Source: JAWKMZ01 sp041391965
Lineage (GTDB): Bacteria > Bacteroidota > Bacteroidia > Flavobacteriales > Flavobacteriaceae
NCBI GenBank assembly: GCA_041391965.1
Contig: JAWKMZ010000002.1
Location: 248,001 to 312,000 of the forward strand
Direction of reading: 5' to 3'
DNA length: 64,000 nucleotides
Below, one piece after another: positions 38,401-47,104 of the stretch (its first letter is position 1; the number at the start of each line of letters is the position of its first letter). The notes under the pieces were generated by a model. The model did not search any database. It had not been told where the DNA came from and saw only the letters and a program-made list of their open reading frames with translations. The translations under genes and the position numbers were made by a program.

Positions 38401-38732
38401 TGCGAGTTTTCTTCACTACCAAGCATTTGAGTTGCTACAACTCTATAACTGCCCGACTGAAGACTCGTAAAAGTATTAGCAGTTGTTTCCGCAATAGGAT
38501 TTGTAGAATCTGGTAGTAAATACAATGTATAAATCATGGATGCTCCTGGTGTTGTATTAGAAACTGTCATTTCTAAGGCACCATTTCCTGAGCAGGTTTC
38601 ATCTGTTGCACTAACACTAAAATTAAAATCGGATAATTGAGAATAACACACTATGCTTGAAAACAAAAAGATAAATGCACAGAGATACCTTGTCTTTTTG
38701 TTTCTTAAATAAAATGTTACGTTATAAAACAT
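35454..38732 (-). CDS. SprB-repeat surface protein with T9SS type B (gliding motility-associated) C-terminal domain
   Basis: A 1092-residue secreted protein. A signal peptide lies near residues 13-32 (FIFLFSSIVCYSQ). Multiple SprB-like repeats are seen, each with a pattern such as YIIRVFDNCGN, YIVHVVDVCGN, YTLAITDNCGS, YTFQAIDSCGF and YEIKVEDACGS. The end is the CHU_C/type B sorting domain (FFTPNGDGQNDVW, then FDRYGKLL and a final KGHFTLKR). It is probably a cell-surface adhesin. It stands alone and is convergent with the alpha-glucan operon. Confidence 0.92.
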   Translation of the reverse strand: MFYNVTFYLRNKKTRYLCAFIFLFSSIVCYSQLSDFNFSVSATDETCSGNGALEMTVSNTTPGASMIYTLYLLPDSTNPIAETTANTFTSLQSGSYRVVATQMLGSEENSQQQDITINDLKTDLDFEISHNTTTNCDVNGTIVVTILSGNAVLYEIISGPVIVSAQDSNEFANLPSGTYIIRVFDNCGNALSKTYTMLLNTNNLSISDVTLPAVYNSCTQVEISNTISSFANVPLIYPFTITYTIHPPDGSANIIIVKDVTSGSSGGFDINQLISLFGDEPFTVNILITDTCGNEFQTDQLIDPNPKIRLFTAEAYCGKFLRLAINNFFPPYSVDFIDAPDGFNPIDYNTNFPGPYNESIITFGVEGNPVPYGTYIVHVVDVCGNIGTSSFEVEETPIDPIVITNNNGCDATSGFINISIPDRQITSAIITSAPANYGETLPNDVSEFIQNGVLNVQGNLPVGNYTLAITDNCGSEYSIDTSVPEFVFQQLTVVTKPNCQSATGSLKLKSNHGSLTSISITSAPQTFTENLPYDVSFNINSEGNFFMNDLPIGNYTFQAIDSCGFQYETAVAIFGYSSNPLAYTLTRNCGSFDVRINDFDESVTNQTYWLQKFNTATNTWGHPYSGATYTEGEIPNSTNAIQIENFDTLYNIFLVGDFRLIKVFQAFNSENSTNLCLDIFATFTVYSDLVISGVYNLSCSGGSGASDMIIDVIGVAPYHFSITAPFVLDNGSNNTFSNLAPGTYEIKVEDACGSIENTTINLENLLPLVRVNTPDNILVCSDDAIDTGVFMLTNQNSQILGNQNPNNYNVTYHISQSDADTGNNPLPDVYSNMSNPQTIYARVTHHNLNICYATTSFDIFVGDVPLLSPDETNYICTDGTVTLTADSGFDAYEWSTGETSQSIVVSEAGTYTVSVKNNYDNFSCNATKVFTVNASEIATLEDVVISDWTATNNTISILASGIGTYQYSIDGIHFQPENTFTNLVPGMYTIYVKDMNGCGTVSDEVFLLNYPHFFTPNGDGQNDVWQIKFSSAEPELKVIIFDRYGKLLTTLSSQDYGWDGTYNGQKMPTSDYWFVVTRANGLKFKGHFTLKR

Positions 38733-38911
38733 TTTAAGCTTTTTTTATGATGAAACTCTCAAATATACAATTAAATTGGACAAGTAGTTTCATTATAAAG
38801 CCAAAGTAAAAGCTTGGTTATAGAGATGAATCATTATGTTATTTAATTGATAAAATATCGACTAACCAGCACATATTTACTAATTTTATCAAACTTAAAA
38901 AGAAAGGAAGC

Positions 38912-39373
38912 ATGATGTTAACTTGGAAAGATATAATAGCTTTTGCCGTAAATGGAAATCCAAAACCAGACCGAAGAATAGAAAAATCAGAATCAGAATG
39001 GCGAGAACAACTTACACACGAGCAGTTTAGAATCACTCGAAAAAAAGGCACAGAAATGGCAGGAACTGGAGCACTTTGTAGCGTGTATGACCAAGGACAA
39101 TACAATTGTGTGTGTTGTAATACACCTTTGTTTGATTCTTCCATCAAGTTTAGTTCAGGTACTGGTTGGCCAAGTTTTACACAACCTATCAAGCAAAATG
39201 CCATTAAGTATCATAAGGATTCATCATTTGGCATGGTGCGTGTGGAGGTGATGTGCAATACTTGCGATGCACATTTAGGACATGTATTTCCAGATGGTCC
39301 AAAACCAAGCGGATTGCGTTATTGTATCAATTCTGAATCTATGACATTAGAAACAGGAAAGAAAGTAAATTGA
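38912..39373 (+). CDS. msrB: Peptide-methionine (R)-S-oxide reductase
   Basis: A 153-residue MsrB that repairs methionine-R-sulfoxide. Zinc-binding pairs CVCC and CNTC are present, as is the catalytic Cys in GLRYCINSES and the SGTGWPSF motif. ATG codons at 38912 and 38915 are both possible; a purine-rich AGAAAGGAAG just upstream may act as a ribosome site, unusual in this window. selO follows after 22 bases. Confidence 0.96.
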   Translation: MMLTWKDIIAFAVNGNPKPDRRIEKSESEWREQLTHEQFRITRKKGTEMAGTGALCSVYDQGQYNCVCCNTPLFDSSIKFSSGTGWPSFTQPIKQNAIKYHKDSSFGMVRVEVMCNTCDAHLGHVFPDGPKPSGLRYCINSESMTLETGKKVN

Positions 39374-39395
39374 TGAAATAGATAGAACAATCAGC

Positions 39396-40958
39396 ATGAA
39401 TCTAAATATTAAAGACATATTTAATCAAGAATTGCCTTCAGACCCAATTTTAGAAAACACCACAAGACAAGTCAAAGGAGCCTGTTTTTCATTTGTAATG
39501 CCTAAACAAACAACAAATCCAGTATTGCTACATGTATCGCCAGAAATGCTCGAAAATTTAGGGATTTCTAAAAAAGAAGCCCAAACAAAAACGTTTTTAA
39601 ATGTCGTGACAGGAAATACAATTTTGCCAAATACAAACCCTTATGCCATGTGTTATGCAGGACATCAATTTGGTAATTGGGCAGGACAATTAGGAGATGG
39701 TCGTGCTATTAATTTGTGTGAAGTTGAGCATCAAAATACACATTGGACTCTACAGCTTAAAGGTGCTGGCGAAACACCCTATTCGCGTGCTGCAGATGGT
39801 TTAGCAGTCTTGCGTTCGTCTATTAGAGAATATGTATGTAGTGAAGCCATGTATCATTTGGGTGTGCCGACTACCAGAGCTTTATCGTTAGCTTTAACTG
39901 GTGATGAGGTCTTACGCGATGTGTTGTATAACGGAAATCCAGCCTATGAAAAAGGCGCTATCGTAACACGAGTTGCGCCAAGTTTTTTGCGTTTTGGAAG
40001 CTATGAAATTTTTGCATCAAGACAAGACGTTGAAACCTTAAAAACACTGGTTGATTTTACGATAAAGCATCATTTTTCGCATTTAGGGAAACCTTCAAAA
40101 AGTACCTATTTAAAGTTTTTTGCTGAAGTGTCACAACGTACTTTAGAGATGATACTTCATTGGCAACGCGTTGGTTTTGTGCATGGTGTGATGAATACCG
40201 ATAATATGTCTATTCTTGGGTTAACCATTGATTATGGACCTTATGGTTGGTTAGAAGGCTTCGATTTTGGTTGGACACCAAACACCACAGATAATCAACA
40301 TAAACGTTACAGATATGGCAATCAACCTCATATCGGATTGTGGAATTTGTATCAATTGGCAAATGCTTTGTATCCATTGATTGAAGATGCCAAACCTATG
40401 GAAGCCATCTTAAATCAATATAAAACAGATTTTGATATGCAATCCTTACAAATGATGCGTTCTAAATTAGGATTGCAAATTGAAGATAAACAAGATAAAT
40501 TACTCATTCAGAATTTGGAAGATTGCTTGCAATTAACAGAAACAGATATGACTATTTTTTTTAGAAATTTAAGCAATTTCGACAAAGAAAATCCATCGGA
40601 AGGCATAAACATTGTAAGTGATGCGTTTTATGTGCCAACACAAATTTCTGATAACATGAGACAAAAATGGAACAATTGGTTTCAAGATTATGCTTTAAGG
40701 TTGCAAATGGAAACAACTTCAAATTCAAAACGGAAAACACTTATGAACCTTGTAAATCCAAAATATGTTTTAAGGAATTATATGGCACAATTAGCCATTG
40801 ATGCTGCAAATAAAGGCGATTATCAATTAATTGACGACTTATTTCAATTACTCAAAAAACCTTATGATGCGCAACCTGAACGCCAAAAATGGTTTGCCAA
40901 ACGACCCGATTGGGCGCGACATAAAGTAGGATGTTCTATGCTGTCGTGTAGTTCATAA
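39396..40958 (+). CDS. selO: Protein adenylyltransferase SelO (YdiU)
   Basis: A 520-residue pseudokinase-fold AMP-transferase. Family blocks YAGHQFGNWAGQLGDGRAI, LQLKGAGETPYSR and GVMNTDNMSILGLTIDYGP are present. The C-terminus ends CSMLSCSS, where Cys518 stands at the position held by selenocysteine in vertebrate SelO (third from the end). Known family members AMPylate redox proteins. Its place between msrB and msrA supports an oxidative-stress role. Confidence 0.95.
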   Translation: MNLNIKDIFNQELPSDPILENTTRQVKGACFSFVMPKQTTNPVLLHVSPEMLENLGISKKEAQTKTFLNVVTGNTILPNTNPYAMCYAGHQFGNWAGQLGDGRAINLCEVEHQNTHWTLQLKGAGETPYSRAADGLAVLRSSIREYVCSEAMYHLGVPTTRALSLALTGDEVLRDVLYNGNPAYEKGAIVTRVAPSFLRFGSYEIFASRQDVETLKTLVDFTIKHHFSHLGKPSKSTYLKFFAEVSQRTLEMILHWQRVGFVHGVMNTDNMSILGLTIDYGPYGWLEGFDFGWTPNTTDNQHKRYRYGNQPHIGLWNLYQLANALYPLIEDAKPMEAILNQYKTDFDMQSLQMMRSKLGLQIEDKQDKLLIQNLEDCLQLTETDMTIFFRNLSNFDKENPSEGINIVSDAFYVPTQISDNMRQKWNNWFQDYALRLQMETTSNSKRKTLMNLVNPKYVLRNYMAQLAIDAANKGDYQLIDDLFQLLKKPYDAQPERQKWFAKRPDWARHKVGCSMLSCSS

Positions 40959-41033
40959 ATAGGAATGCAGATAAAATTTTGATGCTTTCAAAAGGTGTAA
41001 AGCACTTATAAATTAATTTAAATACAAAAAACA

Positions 41034-41528
41034 ATGACAAATTATAAAAAAGCATACATAGCAGGTGGCTGTTTTTGGGGAATGGAAGATCTTTTTAGAA
41101 CTCGACCAGGAATTAAAGATACAGAAGTAGGCTATATTGGTGGTCAAAATGAGAACCCAACCTATAAAAACCATCCAGGTCATGCTGAAGGTCTTGAAAT
41201 TACTTACGACCCAAATGTAACTTCATTTAAACATATTTTAGATTATTTTTTTAGAATTCATAATCCAACAACGGTTGATAGACAAGGAAATGATATAGGT
41301 TCCAGTTATCGTTCAGCCATATTTTTTCAAGATGAAAACGAAAAAACCGATGCTGAAACCATCATCAAAATTGTAAACAATTCCAACAAATGGGAAGGCA
41401 AAGTCGCTACAACTTTAGAGCCTTATTCAAAATTTTGGGCAGCAGAACCAGAACATCAAGATTACTTGGTTAGAAACCCAGATGGTTACACCTGTCATTT
41501 TGAGAGGTTTGAAGAGAGTTTTTTATAA
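41034..41528 (+). CDS. msrA: Peptide-methionine (S)-S-oxide reductase
   Basis: A 164-residue MsrA for methionine-S-sulfoxide. The catalytic Cys13 is in GGCFWGMED. The second Cys in GYTCHFERF could be a resolving residue. EVGYIGG and GHAEGLEITYDP are family blocks. It lies 75 bases after selO and completes an msrB-selO-msrA set. Confidence 0.96.
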   Translation: MTNYKKAYIAGGCFWGMEDLFRTRPGIKDTEVGYIGGQNENPTYKNHPGHAEGLEITYDPNVTSFKHILDYFFRIHNPTTVDRQGNDIGSSYRSAIFFQDENEKTDAETIIKIVNNSNKWEGKVATTLEPYSKFWAAEPEHQDYLVRNPDGYTCHFERFEESFL

Positions 41529-41611
41529 TTTTTGAACGATAATTAAAACAAATAGCCATATAATGATAGTAGCGTTTTTAAGCAAAATACATTAAAAAGA
41601 AGTAAAATTTT

Positions 41612-42475
41612 ATGACAACTGTAACCGATTTATTAAATCTTTTAACCTTAGAAAAGCTTAGTGAAACTGAATTTATGGGCAACAGCAAAACGGTTGGCAG
41701 TCCTAATGTTTTTGGAGGCCAAGTGTTGGCGCAAGCCATTAATGCGGCAAGTAGAACCATAACCAACCATCGCGTTTTGCACTCTATGCACGCTTATTTT
41801 TTGGAAGCGGGAAATTTAGAATTGCCTATAATTTATAATGTGAGCATTGTAAGAGATGGTGGAAGTTTTTCAGTGCGTCGTGTGACTGCCAAGCAAAATG
41901 GAACAACCATTTTTATTTTATCGGCTTCATTTCATAAAAAAGAAGACGGTTATAACCATCAAATGCAAATGAAAACGCATTTAAAGCAACCTGAAGATTT
42001 GTTAAGTTGGACTGATATTTTGAAGCAATTTGGTGATTTTCTACCAAAAAACATCAAAACCTTCTTTGAAATTGAACGACCTGTAGAATTTAAACCAACA
42101 GAAATTGTCAACCCTTTAGACAGAAAAGATTTGCCGCCTTTTAGTGACGTATGGTTTAAGCTAAAAGGCGATGTTTCTAAATTAGATGTAGCTAAAAAAC
42201 AGCAAATTTTAACGTATGTTTCCGATTATAATATTTTGGTCTCAGCACTCAATCCGCATGCAAGTGTAGCACATTTTGGTAATACACAAACCGCAAGTTT
42301 GGACCATTCTATGTGGTATTTTAGAGATTTTGATTTTGATGATTGGTTATTATTTTCAATGGAATCTCCAAACGCATCTAATGCAAGAGGTTTTGCACGA
42401 GGCAATATTTTTTCAAGAGATGGAAAATTGATTGCTTCCGTGGCTCAAGAAGGTTTAATGCGTCCAAAAGGGTAA
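41612..42475 (+). CDS. tesB: Acyl-CoA thioesterase II (TesB family)
   Basis: A 287-residue double hot-dog protein. VFGGQVLAQAINAA and LHSMHAYFLEAG mark the first domain; the second ends LDHSMWYFRDFDFDDWLLF and SARGFARGNIF-type sequence (NARGFARGNIFSRDG). It hydrolyses acyl-CoAs in the cytoplasm. It is 83 bases after msrA; a shared transcript is possible but not shown. Confidence 0.93.
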   Translation: MTTVTDLLNLLTLEKLSETEFMGNSKTVGSPNVFGGQVLAQAINAASRTITNHRVLHSMHAYFLEAGNLELPIIYNVSIVRDGGSFSVRRVTAKQNGTTIFILSASFHKKEDGYNHQMQMKTHLKQPEDLLSWTDILKQFGDFLPKNIKTFFEIERPVEFKPTEIVNPLDRKDLPPFSDVWFKLKGDVSKLDVAKKQQILTYVSDYNILVSALNPHASVAHFGNTQTASLDHSMWYFRDFDFDDWLLFSMESPNASNARGFARGNIFSRDGKLIASVAQEGLMRPKG

Positions 42476-42539
42476 CATCTATAGATTAAAATTCTAAACT
42501 CCAGATTTCAAACTTAAAGAAGCTAAACCAAATGACTAA

Positions 42540-43232
42540 ATGATGAATCACTCATTTCTCAAAATAGGACATCGAGGTGCCAAAGGCTATTTTGCTGAAA
42601 ACACGTTAGAATCAATTCAAAAAGCTATAGATTTAGGAGTTGATGGTATTGAAATTGACGTACATTGCTGTGCTTCAGGACAATTGGTTGTTTTCCATGA
42701 TTTCACTTTAGGTAGAATGACCAATGGAAGTGGCGAAATAGCAAAATCATCACTTAAAAAATTAAAGAATTTAGAAGTTAATGGAGGCTTTAAAATCCCG
42801 ACTTTAGATGAAGTTGTAGAGCTTGTCGACAAAAAGTGCCTTTTGAATATTGAACTCAAAGGAAGACACACTGCTTTAAAAACCTGTGAATTAATAGATA
42901 ATTATATTATAAAAAAAGGTTGGAACTACACTGATTTTTTGGTCTCAAGTTTTCAGCATTCCGAATTGGAAACAGTCCATAAATTTAATAATAAAATTCC
43001 GTTGGCTGTGTTGACCAAAGCCAATGTTGAAGAAGCTATTGCGTTTGCCAAAACAATTAATGCCGTGGCTATTCATCCAGATTTTGCAGTGTTAACTCCA
43101 GATAATGTTAAGCTTGCACAAGCTAAAAATTTTAAAGTAAACACTTGGACCGTTAATGATAATGATACCATCAAACGTATGAAAACTTACGGCGTCAATG
43201 GGATAATTTCTGATGTACCAGATAGATTATGA
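42540..43232 (+). CDS. Glycerophosphodiester phosphodiesterase
   Basis: A 230-residue GDPD-family TIM barrel. The catalytic/metal site is in GHRGAKGYFAENTLESI and GVDGIEIDVHC (His, Glu, Asp), and the later VVFHDFTLGRMTNGSG matches the family. There is no signal peptide, so it is cytoplasmic and of UgpQ type. ATG codons at 42540 and 42543 are both possible. It overlaps the next gene by 4 bases (ATGA), indicating translational coupling. Confidence 0.93.
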   Translation: MMNHSFLKIGHRGAKGYFAENTLESIQKAIDLGVDGIEIDVHCCASGQLVVFHDFTLGRMTNGSGEIAKSSLKKLKNLEVNGGFKIPTLDEVVELVDKKCLLNIELKGRHTALKTCELIDNYIIKKGWNYTDFLVSSFQHSELETVHKFNNKIPLAVLTKANVEEAIAFAKTINAVAIHPDFAVLTPDNVKLAQAKNFKVNTWTVNDNDTIKRMKTYGVNGIISDVPDRL

Positions 43233-44440
43233 ACCAAAAAGATGTCATAATTGTTGGAGGAGGAGCAGCAGGATTTTTTGCTGCTATCAATATTGCTGAG
43301 CAACATCCAAAATTAAAAATAGCTATTCTTGAGCGCGGAAAAGAAGGCTTGCAAAAAGTGAAAATTTCTGGAGGAGGACGCTGTAATGTTACGCATGCCG
43401 AATTTAGTCCTCAAGAATTAGTGCTCAATTATCCACGAGGTGAAAAAGAGTTGTTAGGACCTTTTCATCAATTTATGACAGGCGATACCATTGAATGGTT
43501 TGAAAAAAGAGGTGTGCAGTTGAAAATAGAAGACGATGGACGTATGTTTCCAATTACAGATTCGTCGCAAACCATTATTGATTGTTTTTTAAATGAAACC
43601 AAAAAGCACAAGGTTGAAGTGTTGTACAATCATTCGGTAAAATCGATTAAAAAAGCTGATGATTTTTGGAAATTGCAAACCTCAGAAGGCGATTTTACTT
43701 CTAAAAAACTGCTTGTAGCCACAGGAAGCAATCCGAAAGTTTGGAAATTACTTGAAAATTTAGGTCACACTATTTCGCAACCAGTTCCATCGCTTTTTAC
43801 GTTTGATATAAAAGACGAACGTATTAATGATATTCCAGGAGTTGTGGCTTTAAATGTTGAGGTAAAAGTTTTAGGAACTGATTTGTGGAGTGAAGGACCT
43901 TTGTTGATAACACATGTTGGAATGAGTGCGCCTTCAATTTTAAAACTCTCTGCTTTTGGAGCTTTAGAATTGGCAAAGCAGCAGTATAAATTTGATATTG
44001 AAATCAATTTTATAAGGCAATCGTTTAAGGATTGTTTAGAGACATTAAAAGAATTAAAATTGGATTTAGCAAAGAAAACCGTTTTCAAATCTGCACAATT
44101 TGAGTTGCCAAAGCGCTTATGGCAAAAACTGGTGTTAGCATCAGAAATGAATCAAGAAACCCGTTGGGCAGATTTAAACAAACAGCAATTAGAAAATTTA
44201 ACATCACAATTAACACAAGCCGTTTTTAAGGTGAACGGAAAAAGTACCTTTAAAGAAGAATTTGTGACTGCTGGAGGCATCGACTTAAAAGAAATCAATT
44301 TTAAAACTTTTGAAAGTAAGTTGCATAACAATTTATATTTTGCAGGCGAAATTATAAATGTAGATGCGGTTACAGGAGGTTTTAATTTTCAAAATGCTTG
44401 GACAGGTGCCTATATTGTTGCTAAAAATATTTCCAAATGA
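43229..44440 (+). CDS. HI0933/BaiN-type NAD(P)/FAD-dependent oxidoreductase
   Basis: A 403-residue flavoprotein. The dinucleotide site is IIVGGGAAGFFAAI, the family motif is KVKISGGGRCNVTH, and the C-terminal FAD block is YFAGEIINVDAVTGGFNFQNAW. The substrate is unknown for most of the family. Four-base overlaps on both sides place it in a coupled run with the glycerophosphodiesterase and the DUF1697 gene. Confidence 0.9.
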   Translation: MNQKDVIIVGGGAAGFFAAINIAEQHPKLKIAILERGKEGLQKVKISGGGRCNVTHAEFSPQELVLNYPRGEKELLGPFHQFMTGDTIEWFEKRGVQLKIEDDGRMFPITDSSQTIIDCFLNETKKHKVEVLYNHSVKSIKKADDFWKLQTSEGDFTSKKLLVATGSNPKVWKLLENLGHTISQPVPSLFTFDIKDERINDIPGVVALNVEVKVLGTDLWSEGPLLITHVGMSAPSILKLSAFGALELAKQQYKFDIEINFIRQSFKDCLETLKELKLDLAKKTVFKSAQFELPKRLWQKLVLASEMNQETRWADLNKQQLENLTSQLTQAVFKVNGKSTFKEEFVTAGGIDLKEINFKTFESKLHNNLYFAGEIINVDAVTGGFNFQNAWTGAYIVAKNISK

Positions 44441-44973
44441 AAACATACATTGCGCTTTTAAAAGGAATTAACGTTGGTGGACACAAAAAGATTCCTATGG
44501 CAGAACTACGAGAATTACTGACCAAATCTGGTTTTGAGAACGTACAAACCTATATTCAAAGTGGGAATGTGGTTTTTCAATCGTCTAAAGGCGATATTTT
44601 AGCAATAGAAAAAAAGATACAAAAGGATATTTTAGATTATTTTGGATTTGAAGTATCCGTTTTGGTTATGACACCTCTGGAGTTAAAACGTATTTTTGAT
44701 ACGTCTCCATTTTCAGAAGAAAAAAAGAAAGCCAGTTATTTTATGATGCTGCACGACACACCAACTGACAATTTAGTTAAAATTGCCTCAGAAAAAGTGT
44801 ATGAAGGCGAAGCATACAAAATCATTAAAAATTGTATTTATTATTTCTGTGATAAAGGGTTAGGTCAAGCTAAATTTAATGCGAATTTTTTCGAACGCCA
44901 ACTAAAAACATTTACAACAGCAAGAAACTACAACACAATGGTAAAGTTGTTATCTTTGTCTGATGATATTTAA
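44437..44973 (+). CDS. DUF1697 domain protein
   Basis: A 178-residue protein of unknown function. It begins TYIALLKGINVGGHKKIPM and has YIQSGNVVFQS, both hallmarks of DUF1697. Overlaps the upstream flavoprotein by 4 bases and lies 6 bases before mvaD, so it bridges the GDPD run and the mevalonate genes. Confidence 0.9.
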   Translation: MKTYIALLKGINVGGHKKIPMAELRELLTKSGFENVQTYIQSGNVVFQSSKGDILAIEKKIQKDILDYFGFEVSVLVMTPLELKRIFDTSPFSEEKKKASYFMMLHDTPTDNLVKIASEKVYEGEAYKIIKNCIYYFCDKGLGQAKFNANFFERQLKTFTTARNYNTMVKLLSLSDDI

Positions 44974-44979
44974 ACAATA

Positions 44980-46059
44980 ATGACCGAACAAGATTTTATC
45001 CCAAAACACTATACAAACACAGTTCAAAATGGCAAAATCACTTGGGAAGCGCCAAGCAATATTGCACTCATAAAATATTGGGGAAAAAAAGAGCATCAAA
45101 TACCTGAAAATCCGTCCATAAGTTTTACACTCAATGCCTGTAAAACACATACAAAACTCACTTATTCCAAAAAACAAAACAAAGATACTTATGATGTTGA
45201 AGTGTTTTTGGATGGTGAAAAAAAGGACGATTTTAAACCCAAAATCTTAAAGTTTTTTCAACGCATTGAAATCTATCTACCTTTTATAAAAAATTATCAT
45301 TTTAATATTGATACCAAAAACACGTTTCCACACAGTTCTGGTATTGCCTCATCAGCAAGCGGAATGAGCGCTTTAGCTTTGTGTTTAATGAGTATTGAAA
45401 AACAGTTAAATCCAGAAATTTCTGAAGACTATTTTAACCAAAAAGCTTCCTTTTTAGCACGTTTAGGCTCAGGAAGTGCAAGCAGAAGTATTGAAGGCGA
45501 CTTGATTGTTTGGGGAGAAACAAAAACGATTGAAGGTAGCAGTGATTTGTTTGGGATAAAATATCCTTATAAAGTCCATGAAAATTTTAGTCAGTACCAA
45601 GATACAATTTTGTTGGTTGACAAAGGCGAAAAGCAAGTGAGCAGTTCGGTTGGTCATAATTTGATGTTTGAGCATCCTTTTGCAGCGCAACGTTTTCAAC
45701 AAGCACACAATCATTTTAAAGTATTGAAACCCATTTTGGAATCAGGCGATTTAAAAGCGTTTATAGCTCTTGTAGAAACAGAAGCCTTAACCTTACATGC
45801 CATGATGATGACCAGTATGCCTTATTTTATTTTAATGAAACCAAACACACTCGAAATTATCAATAAAATATGGCATTATAGAAAAACAACAGGGTTGCAC
45901 GTTGGTTTTACCTTAGATGCTGGTGCCAATGTTCATGTGCTGTATCCAAAAAGCGAAGCAAAGCAAATCTTGGAATTTATTAATAACGAGTTAGTTGTGT
46001 ATTGCCAAAATGGACATTATATTTGTGACGAAATTGGCTTTGGAGCAAACCAATTATAA
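44980..46059 (+). CDS. mvaD: Diphosphomevalonate decarboxylase
   Basis: A 359-residue GHMP-fold enzyme that makes isopentenyl diphosphate. APSNIALIKYWGK near the N-terminus, the phosphate loop PHSSGIASSASGMSALAL, and LDAGANVHVLYP with the catalytic Asp are all present. The mevalonate route is normal in Flavobacteriaceae. It is followed 65 bases later by the mevalonate kinase gene. Confidence 0.95.
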   Translation: MTEQDFIPKHYTNTVQNGKITWEAPSNIALIKYWGKKEHQIPENPSISFTLNACKTHTKLTYSKKQNKDTYDVEVFLDGEKKDDFKPKILKFFQRIEIYLPFIKNYHFNIDTKNTFPHSSGIASSASGMSALALCLMSIEKQLNPEISEDYFNQKASFLARLGSGSASRSIEGDLIVWGETKTIEGSSDLFGIKYPYKVHENFSQYQDTILLVDKGEKQVSSSVGHNLMFEHPFAAQRFQQAHNHFKVLKPILESGDLKAFIALVETEALTLHAMMMTSMPYFILMKPNTLEIINKIWHYRKTTGLHVGFTLDAGANVHVLYPKSEAKQILEFINNELVVYCQNGHYICDEIGFGANQL

Positions 46060-46124
46060 TATTTATACGTATATTTGAATAACAAGTTACTGCCTGTGGA
46101 AGACTGTTAACTGAATACTGATTT

Positions 46125-47054
46125 ATGAAAGGACCCCTTTTTTACTCAAAAATATTACTCTTTGGTGAGTACGGAATTATCAAAGATTCTAAAGGTTTAT
46201 CAATTCCTTATAATTTTTATAATGGTGCTTTAAAAGTAGCCGAAAATCCTACAGAAGCTTCTGAAAAATCAAATGAAAGTTTAAAGCGTTTTGTAACGTA
46301 TTTAGAAACTATCAATCCAAAATTGGTAACTTTTGATGTTGAGGCATTAAAGCATGATGTTGCTGCAGGAATGTATTTTGATTCGTCCATACCACAAGGA
46401 TATGGTGTTGGTAGTAGTGGTGCTTTAGTAGCGGCTATTTATGATAAATATGCTCAGAATAAAATTACGGTCTTAGAAAATTTGACACGTGAAAAATTAT
46501 TGACCTTAAAATCCATTTTTTCTGAAATGGAATCTTTTTTCCACGGAAAATCGTCTGGCTTAGATCCTTTAAATAGTTATTTAAGCATTCCAATTCTTAT
46601 CAATTCCAAAGATAATATTGAAGCCACAGGAATTCCTTCACAAAAAAGTGAAGGTAAAGGTGCTGTATTTTTACTGGATAGTGGTGTTATTGGCGAAACC
46701 GCTCCAATGGTTCGTATTTTCATGGAAAATATGAAGCAGGAAGGTTTTAGAAAAATGCTAAAAAACCAATTTATCAAACATACGGATGCTTGTGTGGACG
46801 ATTTTTTAAAAGGCGACATCAAATCATTATTTAGTAATACCAAAAAACTGTCAAAAGTGGTGCTCAATCACTTTAAACCAATGATTCCACAAGAGTTTCA
46901 TGATTTATGGAAAAAAGGTATTGAAACTAACGAGTACTACCTTAAGCTTTGTGGCTCAGGAGGTGGCGGTTACATACTTGGGTTTACTGAAAATATTGAC
47001 AAAGCCAAAGTATCCCTTTCAAACTATAAATTAGAAGTGGTCTATAATTTCTAA
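46125..47054 (+). CDS. Mevalonate kinase (GHMP kinase)
   Basis: A 309-residue GHMP kinase. The N-terminal KILLFGEYGIIKDSKGL and the ATP loop PQGYGVGSSGALVAAIY are clear, and the C-terminal LCGSGGGGYILGF is motif 3. The neighbour mvaD supports mevalonate or phosphomevalonate as the substrate. Which of these two kinase steps it performs cannot be settled from sequence alone. Confidence 0.87.
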   Translation: MKGPLFYSKILLFGEYGIIKDSKGLSIPYNFYNGALKVAENPTEASEKSNESLKRFVTYLETINPKLVTFDVEALKHDVAAGMYFDSSIPQGYGVGSSGALVAAIYDKYAQNKITVLENLTREKLLTLKSIFSEMESFFHGKSSGLDPLNSYLSIPILINSKDNIEATGIPSQKSEGKGAVFLLDSGVIGETAPMVRIFMENMKQEGFRKMLKNQFIKHTDACVDDFLKGDIKSLFSNTKKLSKVVLNHFKPMIPQEFHDLWKKGIETNEYYLKLCGSGGGGYILGFTENIDKAKVSLSNYKLEVVYNF

Positions 47055-47066
47055 TAAATTTAAAAT

Positions 47067-47085
47067 GGCATCGTTTTTTGATGCC
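47067..47085. terminator. Weak hairpin after the mevalonate kinase gene
   Basis: GGCATC / GATGCC around a U-rich 7-base loop, 12 bases after the stop. The tail is TTAAAAATTT, not a clean T-run, so it is only a possible terminator. Confidence 0.35.
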
Positions 47086-47104
47086 TTAAAAATTTACCGC
47101 TTAT

